Part shown: positions 57,496 through 64,000 of the stretch, one piece after another
Layout of the letters: each line of letters opens with the position of its first letter
Position numbering within the stretch: the stretch's first letter is position 1
Assembly (NCBI GenBank): GCA_023078685.1
Contig: JALGAS010000010.1
Location: forward strand, 992,001 to 1,056,000
Direction of reading: 5' to 3'
DNA: 64,000 bases
From: Neopestalotiopsis rosae
Lineage: Eukaryota > Ascomycota > Sordariomycetes > Amphisphaeriales > Sporocadaceae
Program-made: the position numbers and the translations under genes
The notes under the pieces: model-generated
The model's database searches: none
Seen by the model: the letters and a program-made list of their open reading frames with translations, nothing else
Told to the model about the DNA's origin: nothing

Positions 57496-58572
57496 TCACA
57501 TCTTATCGAATACAGGGGCTCGCGACCTCGATGGCTTCGAGATCGAAGGCATTGTGAAGGGCTTCTTTGGTCTGATGGCTAGGAGTCCATTCTCTTCGTC
57601 GGCAATGGGTCCAGAAGCGCCCCAAATATCGTGTTGATGGTTCCTCTTCCGGTCTCTGCAGAAGCATTGCCGTGGCGAAACCATCAATCGATCGGCCCGA
57701 GCAAAGATGGCCAAGACGCAAATCATCTGGAATGCCAGCAGAACTGTCAAGGGGACCATTTCGAAAGTGAAATACGAGACGAGCGATGATAGCATAAATG
57801 TTGGCACGTAGAGCGGGCCAGCAATGATGGAGCGAATCGGCCAGGTCTTTGACGGTAATTGCCCTTGCACATGTGCGATCTCTGCATGAATAGCGTTGGC
57901 TCTCAGGGCCTCTGCGCCGGTGAATTGGATCGTCTGAAGGTGAGAGAAGCTGGCAAGGAGTCCGACATCGCGTTCCGTGTCGCGGACCGGAACGCCGTGC
58001 TTCCAAGTCTCCCACATGGCGATATCCTTCCACACTTCGACAACTCCGGGTGCAGGGCTAAAGACTCTCATTTCGAGGTCTTCGTGGTGACTGTACATGA
58101 TCGAGTTGATGAGGATCTTGTCGGTCCATCTAAACCAAGGCAAGATGGTAACGTGATCGGTATCGCCGGCTCGTACCCTGACCTTGGAAGGTTCACTGAG
58201 GTATGCCACCTGTTCCTCTACAGGTTGTGTAGCCTTTGGTCCAGCTAGCGCGGCTTCAGTGAGGTTGATGCGAGCTTCACCGAGATGCAGGAGCAAACTG
58301 TCGGTGGTCCGGTGGCTCTCTAGCCGCCAGTCAAGAATGATGCCATCGCACTCTGAGCATTGGCGCGAGCCGCGATTACCACTAAATTTGAACGACTTTG
58401 AGTACTCTACAACAGTACTCAGTTCGCCGCCGATGCGAAGATTGCTCTGAATGTAGTCATCGCGCCGTGATGTCGGCACCAGCGGCGACGGTAAGAAGAA
58501 CCACGTTGCCACGAGACAAACCCAGGTCAGTGGGACCAGCCCGAGGACGCGTGATATTGTGCAACGAGGCAT
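57496..58572 (-). CDS. Membrane protein of unknown function
   Basis: Single exon model of 358 aa. An N-terminal hydrophobic helix (VLGLVPLTWVCLVATWFFL) acts as signal-anchor. A lumenal or outer domain follows with a C-x-x-C pair (RQCSECDG). Two or three further helices lie at about residues 245-300 (YVPTFMLSSLVSYFTF.., LTVLLAFQMICVLAIF). The C-terminal tail is basic and hydrophilic. No family recognised. The start at 58572 is the first ATG; an upstream GTG at 58602 is not needed. An extra 5' exon cannot be excluded, because a possible intron (ending CTGCAG) lies just upstream. Confidence 0.6.
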   Translation of the reverse strand: MPRCTISRVLGLVPLTWVCLVATWFFLPSPLVPTSRRDDYIQSNLRIGGELSTVVEYSKSFKFSGNRGSRQCSECDGIILDWRLESHRTTDSLLLHLGEARINLTEAALAGPKATQPVEEQVAYLSEPSKVRVRAGDTDHVTILPWFRWTDKILINSIMYSHHEDLEMRVFSPAPGVVEVWKDIAMWETWKHGVPVRDTERDVGLLASFSHLQTIQFTGAEALRANAIHAEIAHVQGQLPSKTWPIRSIIAGPLYVPTFMLSSLVSYFTFEMVPLTVLLAFQMICVLAIFARADRLMVSPRQCFCRDRKRNHQHDIWGASGPIADEENGLLAIRPKKPFTMPSISKPSRSRAPVFDKM

Positions 58573-59481
58573 AAGGAAGTTCAATGAATGGACGCAGCTC
58601 ACGAGAGCAAAGCTGCAGAAGAAGAGATGTTAGAAGGAGCAGGCGATGATGAAGCTCATGATAATAGGAATAAAAACGATGGTTGGATGAGAGCAATCAA
58701 TCATTCATTTTTCTTCAAAGTCAGGGGTTCAATGTCCGTTGTCGAAATGTTTTCCTCCATAGGATGAGTGGGGCGCGCTAGGTTGAGCTAACTTGGAGGT
58801 GCCTGAGAAGCCGGCTTGGCACTTCAGGAGAGGTGGGGGAGGTCCCTTGGGCTACCTCAACCGCCTTAAACTCAGGGCTGTAGAAGACGATTAGCAGCAT
58901 TGAAGAAGCAACTTCAAGCAAGTTCGGGACCCCAAGGATCTAAGTCATGCAGACGATGTCCAGAAAAGACAAGTATCCTTGTCTTTCATACCGTCATTGA
59001 CTCAAAAAGTTTATAGTCCACATTTCGCTTGCAGGCCGTCTTGGCTAGGTTATCAGATTGTACTCAGTCAGACTATCCTGCCCCCAGTGCGCTTCCTTCT
59101 AAGCACTCTTTGGTATAGGTCAAAAGACTAATTCAGTGCTATACTTGCCCTTCCAACACTGGGCACCAAGTTAACCAGGTAGATCACTACGAAATTCCGC
59201 GCTTTGCATTCCGCTTGAGAATGTGTGTATGCTTTAGTGACATCATATCTTGAGCCGACTCTATGAGCCGAATTTCTTAAGCAAAGACTTGCCTATACCT
59301 CACTGCATCAATTCAAGTCCACGATAGACACCTCAGGTATCACCAATAATGATAATACAATTTATCAGTCTAATTTCAAATTCTGACTCTCCTATCGCTC
59401 AAAGGAATTCGCCTATTCTTGCCAGCAAGATTTTGGCTGGTCCCGCCAATTGAAACGCCAATCCTCTATAGTCACTCCTGC
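58573..59481. other. Intergenic, 0.9 kb
   Basis: Between the membrane protein start and the MDR gene stop. No gene seen. Confidence 0.5.
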
Positions 59482-60489
59482 TCAGTGCTCACCCTTTCCG
59501 ACTTTGACCAACTGGCAGCCAATACCGGCTCCGCCACCCCAGCTACGGTGAGCAGTCTGAATATCCTCCATGTCCCAGACAGCCTTGATAGGAATGGTGA
59601 TAGTACCCTCTTTCACCATCTCCAGTAAAGCAGTAACATTGGGTATATACGTTGATGAATCTCTATAGATGCCATAGAAAGTGGTCCGCTTGCCGCAAAA
59701 GTTGAGGTTGCGAGCAAAAAGCTTGACAATCGGCAGCGTGGGGTTTCTCTGTTCCCCGTCGCCGAGCGAGTTCTTGTTGTTTCCGTATGCGACGAGGATT
59801 CCCCTTGGACAGAGAATGGAGTAGCTCTCGTCAAAGCTCTCAAAGCCCAGCGGGTCAAAGACGGCATGGGCGCCGCCGAGCTCCTGCATCTTGGTGATCC
59901 AGTTCTTGTCCGTGTAGACAAACGGCGTCGCGCCGTACTGGCGAATATCTGCGTGGTTGCGCTCGCTCGCCGTGCCGTATACTTCGGCGCCCTGCAGCTT
60001 GCTCAGGACCATCAGCGCGGCACCGACGGCACCGCTCATGCCGTGGATAAAGACCTTTTGGCCTGCAGTCACTTTGGCTGCCTGCATAACCATACCGTAA
60101 GCCGTGTTCCAGTCGCAGGGAAGGGCAGCGGCCTGCTTGTGATCAACGCCTTCGGGCACCTTGACGCAGTACTTTTCAGGCTGATTCACCAACTCGGCCT
60201 CGGCGTCATACTTTGTCAAGACGGTCACGACATCTCCCAGCTTGAGGGTCGTGCAGCCCTGGCCGACGGCGCGAACGGTTCCCACGAGGCAGTATCCTGG
60301 TGTCAGGGGAGCCTTTTTCTGTAGTGGGTAGATTCCTAGGCGCATATTGACATCGGCACCGTTGAAGCTGGAGTATTTTGTCGCGATCTGTACATGACCA
60401 GCTGGTGGGTCCGGGCAGACATCGTTAACGACTTTTACTACGTCGGCATTGCCAAACTCGCTGATGACGACTTTGCGAATGGAAGTCAT
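59482..60489 (-). CDS. MDR-family quinone oxidoreductase / zinc-free alcohol dehydrogenase-like
   Basis: Single exon, 335 aa. N-terminal GroES-like fold (VVISEFGNADVVKVV, KYSSFNGADVNMRLGIYP, PLTPGYCLVGTVRAVG) and Rossmann domain with the NADPH loop VFIHGMSGAVGAALM. The catalytic and structural zinc cysteines of alcohol dehydrogenases are missing, so it is a quinone-oxidoreductase or enoyl-reductase type enzyme using NADPH. Start at 60489 (MTSIRKVV); the frame extends upstream only from a TTG. It could reduce quinones made during aromatic breakdown, but no shared promoter element ties it to set B. Confidence 0.92.
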   Translation of the reverse strand: MTSIRKVVISEFGNADVVKVVNDVCPDPPAGHVQIATKYSSFNGADVNMRLGIYPLQKKAPLTPGYCLVGTVRAVGQGCTTLKLGDVVTVLTKYDAEAELVNQPEKYCVKVPEGVDHKQAAALPCDWNTAYGMVMQAAKVTAGQKVFIHGMSGAVGAALMVLSKLQGAEVYGTASERNHADIRQYGATPFVYTDKNWITKMQELGGAHAVFDPLGFESFDESYSILCPRGILVAYGNNKNSLGDGEQRNPTLPIVKLFARNLNFCGKRTTFYGIYRDSSTYIPNVTALLEMVKEGTITIPIKAVWDMEDIQTAHRSWGGGAGIGCQLVKVGKGEH

Positions 60490-63163
60490 ATTGTTCGAAG
60501 GTAAGAAATAGGTTGGGAGAAAAGTATGAAGAAGCTGTTTTGAGGCCCGAGAAGTACTGAAGGGAGTGGTCGATATACTGAGATTCTGTTGATTTATGAT
60601 ACCGGATGGACTTGTTGAGGACGTCGAGGCCAATTATGGTTTTTCTGTGGCTTTGATTGACTCGGTGCAGGCTTGTGAGTTGCTGTGTTGATTGTTGGTA
60701 ATGATTCCATTTTCATTTCTGAAGGCATGTCAACGTTCTATATATATGTCAAGTCTTTTCATTGAAGCAAGCATCATGATCCTGATGGAATTCAGATATC
60801 TGGGCTCAACGGCGGCGGTGGATGTCAATCCGCCGGTTATGTGGCAGTGCGACCCGGACTCGGTTTGGGCCGACTCTCTGAACAGCCAAATGCCCAGGTG
60901 CTAAAGCTTCAGCGCTATGTCCACTGGTAAAGAACCGCTCAGGTGATCGATGGTTGGCAATGTTGTCGCTTCGTTGCGCTGGCTAGCCGAAATTCAAATT
61001 CCACCCTCCAACGGGCGCCAAAACGAATCAAAAAGCCAGATTCACTATATTTTCTTGTAAATATTCTCGAAATTTCCCAATTTGGTCGCTCACGTAGTAT
61101 ACAATATGGCCCGTTGAGGCAACTGCGTAAGTCCGCCCAGTGCCGAGTGCGCCGAGCGCCACGATTGCCAAGACGGACCAAAATTCCTCCGCCTATACTC
61201 TGTCGCGCACTCGCATCCATTAGTTGAGTCCAAGCAAGCTTCAGCCACGTCTATTCTGGCAAATCTATCTGGCCGTGTTGATGAATGCCTCAAGGCAACC
61301 GTGAGAAACGATGTTTGCGAAAACAACCCGACCGATCGGGTCGACATTGGAAATCTGTCTTTCGACACTTGACGCCATGGCGTTGCTTTCAGCCAATTGT
61401 TCAGTCGTAGGCCTGCACCGCGGCGCATCGCTACGCCGCTCCAAGCTGCACAAATAAGATGTCAAGCTGATTATAGTCTATCTATTGGCTGAGTTGTTAT
61501 CGTTGGGAGCCCCATCACCGTAATAGGATCACCACTTCGGACTCATGCTTAACCATGACCATCGTCTCGCTGTTCGAATTTTCATCTCATGTTACCAAGC
61601 AGACTCGACGGACAATCCAGTAAGCAAACATCTGTCTCGAATAACTTTGATCCGAGCAGCTAAAATTGTGTCGTGCGGTCCCTGCAGCGGTTTCTCGGGT
61701 CTTGTTCTTAATGATCTTCCCCGACTTTCCAGAATCTCATATCTTGCCAGCGTTGGGGCAGAACCTCTTGACTCCCAATGTATCATATGGGCCGCATCAG
61801 TTCGCGTGAGTCTGTGACCCGCTGTTGTTCGTGGGGGAAACGAAATCGAAGTTGTTTCCTAAGAATTGAGAGGGCGATAGATTAGACTGGTCATTTTTCT
61901 TTATTCTTTGGCCGCGATCACCGACTTACAATTTCATTGTCCTAAAGAAATACAATAGATGATCTTGGGTCATCAGGATGCAAGGTTGTGCGAGTGGACG
62001 TATCTGACCGATTAACTCTACGGACGTAACACCAGCGACCTGAAGGACAGGAACCACGGTCTGTGAATTTATTGCCAAGGCCTTCATCGAGTCTGTGATT
62101 GGTGACAAAAGACAACAGTACGTTTTGGCTTTTTTGGACGACGACGTCTGCTTGAGAATGCGACCCACCGATATCGGATTTTGATGTCGGCTCGCATTGG
62201 CTTGTGCCAGTCCCCTTTGGAGTATGAACCAGGCTGTCTATAGCAGGGTCGAGGAGTTGATCATGTCGGTAACCCACAGCGGAAGATCCTCTCACCTACC
62301 GTTCTCATATTCGCCCGTCTGATGATCCCTTCTTGATGATTGGCCGTGAGAAAGGTTGGGAGAAAGGTCAAGTCTGAGTACTGCAAAGTGAAAGTGAATG
62401 GTACGTACGCAGCCTGCAGACTGCGAGACCAATGTTATCTCTTCACTCAATGTGCTCAGGAATTCAGGGAATATCCCTTGTACGGAAAATGCCATGCCCA
62501 CTTGATGCTGTGTAATAGGACCGATCTCCGCACATTATTAAATCGAGGAAAACTTGAATTAAACAGGGGTCATTCAACGGCTTTACACAAAGTCGTGCTT
62601 GAAGTTTCATACTTGTGCTGAATATACATATCCAAGACACAGTTCAGAATCTGCAACTTCTCGCTGACTTGCAAGTGGAGCGCGCCATGTTGGTCATAAT
62701 TTGTATAATAGAACTCGTGCTAGGATTGTATAATTTTGAGCCGAGAATGATGTACTTATACTCATAGAGCCTGTTCTTTGGTAAGTCTATTTCAGGAGAG
62801 TATGATAAAAGCACCTATTGTAGGTCGACTTTTGGTCACTGATTACACCTCAGTCTGTGAACCCTCACCGCATTATTGTATTAGGTGCTGTCTCGACAAG
62901 TATGGGTCTTGATTCGGACTTTCAGCAACACCGTGTGAAAGTGCGTGGTCTTAACCATAGAGGGTGTCAATGTCGCCGGTGTGTTATCGCTTATTTTTGA
63001 CACAATGACGGCAAGACCATCTCCATATGCTGTCTGGTGTTTTGAGGTCACGATTCAGAGGATGTTTACCGTTCAAGGAGAAAGACCACCTCCATTGGGT
63101 ATATCAAGTGCATATTCTGCGGCAAATTATCCGTGGTAATGGAAACACGAAGGCTATCGTAAA
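60490..63163. other. Intergenic, 2.7 kb
   Basis: Promoter of the MDR gene and 3' side of COG2. Minus-strand frames near 61090-61465 have mildly protein-like stretches (RQISNVDPIGRVVFANIVS) but no start-to-stop model. No repeat recognised. Confidence 0.4.
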
Positions 63164-64000
63164 TCATGTAGTTCGCATGGATTTGAGCGTTTTCAGAGCC
63201 TCTTGCTGTGCATCCATGGACGCATAAATACTCATGAGCTTGAGTAGTCTGTTTTGGCCTGCAGGCCCAGACCGTTTTGCTTCTTTCAATGCTGCTCCGA
63301 GGTCCAACAATAACGTGCTCCGGCACTTGGCCATTCTGTCGGCTGCTTTCTTGACAAAAGGGACATCCCGTCCAATTGTTTCAGCCAGTGTGTCAATCGC
63401 ATTGTACTGTGTTGCGAGGACTGCCAGCTTGCCAACACTGTTTCGTGACACATCTGTGTCGTCGTATTCGTCGTCGTCGTATTCGTCGTCGTCGTCTTCA
63501 CTGTCGTCGCTATCAGGAGCCGCGCCACTGACTGCAAGCCGGCTCTCTAGCGACTCTAGCTTGTCGTTGAGCTCAAGTAGCCTGCGTCCTGCCTCGATTT
63601 CTTTCCGCGTGTCTCTGAGCTCGACATTGAGAGCTTTGGCTTCCTGGCCTCGATCTGCGACCTTGGTCTTCACCTCGTCAACCGCCCTTTTGAAGCCCAA
63701 CAGCCCGACTCGCACATCCTCTACTCGCTCGTCGCCTCCCTTTAGCTCGCTGCCCAGGCTGAGGAAACTAGTGTAGTTGGCATTTACCAACTCTAGAAGC
63801 TCGGAAGAGATTGCTTCACTGCGCTCTCTCAAGTCTGAGCGAAGATCCTCGAGGGTCTGGTGTCGGGACGGAAGCGAAGAGAGATACTCTGCGGCATCGA
63901 AATCGGCAGCAAGGAAGTCGCTGCGTGGAAGGGCCGTTGGAAAGGGGAGCGCTGTGGCATCGTCATCTTCCGTGTCTGACGACGAGCTCGAGGGAAGATT
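63164..64000 (-). CDS. COG2: COG complex subunit 2 (partial, runs off the window)
   Basis: Open minus-strand frame of 278 codons plus stop that continues past the window end; the N-terminus is missing. LPRSDFLAADFDAAEYLSSL is the COG2 N-terminal signature, followed by a long coiled coil (LRSDLRERSEAISSELLELV, then FKRAVDEVKTKVADRGQEAK). An acidic run of Asp/Glu/Tyr at about 63455-63525 is encoded by a GTC/TCG-type microsatellite. COG2 is part of lobe A of the conserved oligomeric Golgi complex, a tether for retrograde vesicles. The frame ends after about 280 residues, in line with the short fungal forms. No intron seen. Confidence 0.87.
   Translation of the reverse strand, partial: NLPSSSSSDTEDDDATALPFPTALPRSDFLAADFDAAEYLSSLPSRHQTLEDLRSDLRERSEAISSELLELVNANYTSFLSLGSELKGGDERVEDVRVGLLGFKRAVDEVKTKVADRGQEAKALNVELRDTRKEIEAGRRLLELNDKLESLESRLAVSGAAPDSDDSEDDDDEYDDDEYDDTDVSRNSVGKLAVLATQYNAIDTLAETIGRDVPFVKKAADRMAKCRSTLLLDLGAALKEAKRSGPAGQNRLLKLMSIYASMDAQQEALKTLKSMRTT

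Noticed and set aside
61090..61465. Minus-strand frames with protein-like stretches
   Set aside because: No start, splice sites or domain that would make a gene model.

Overview
The window is nuclear DNA from a filamentous ascomycete (Pezizomycotina; the gene families suggest Sordariomycetes). The evidence is monocistronic genes on both strands, short GT..AG introns (about 50-110 bp), secreted CAZymes, a HET-domain protein, a DUF7918 protein, fungal MFS/P450/2OG-oxygenase families, and conserved fungal housekeeping genes (FAL1/eIF4A-III, SF3a subunit 3, COG2). I joined exons by hand; every multi-exon model given is in frame from ATG to stop.

Layout. 88-1130: secreted GH5 endoglucanase. 1131-9230: about 8 kb with no gene I can support, only broken coding-like scraps. 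9.2-18.3 kb: a seven-helix receptor, a secreted GH31 alpha-glucosidase with an 11-nt micro-exon, a small RNase III-fold protein and a TDP2-like phosphodiesterase. 19.7-23.5 kb: a HET protein and a DUF7918 protein whose tail carries SUMO-type motifs. 24.7-26.6 kb: a cytochrome P450.

26.8-37.6 kb (cluster A): an anion-permease-type MFS transporter, an HpcH/HpaI aldolase, a RidA-type deaminase, a 2-oxoglutarate/Fe(II) oxygenase and a C2H2 zinc-finger/fungal_trans regulator. The two divergent promoters of the four enzyme/transporter genes share a GAGGAGCTC / GGAGCTCC palindromic element in seven places. The zinc-finger residues of the adjacent regulator would be expected to read G-A-G triplets. 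This looks like a self-contained, inducible uptake-and-catabolism regulon with an unknown substrate, and it is the main find.

41.2-50.8 kb (set B): a 2,3-dihydroxybenzoate-decarboxylase-like amidohydrolase, a SnoaL-like protein, an alpha/beta hydrolase of enol-lactonase type, a family III CoA transferase and an intradiol (catechol/hydroxyquinol) dioxygenase. In order they could take an aromatic acid to catechol, ring-cleave it, open a lactone and load CoA. An AtuA/DUF1446 protein (55-57 kb) and a quinone-oxidoreductase-like MDR enzyme (59.5-60.5 kb) lie further on, beyond the head-to-head housekeeping pair FAL1/SF3a3. The window ends inside COG2.
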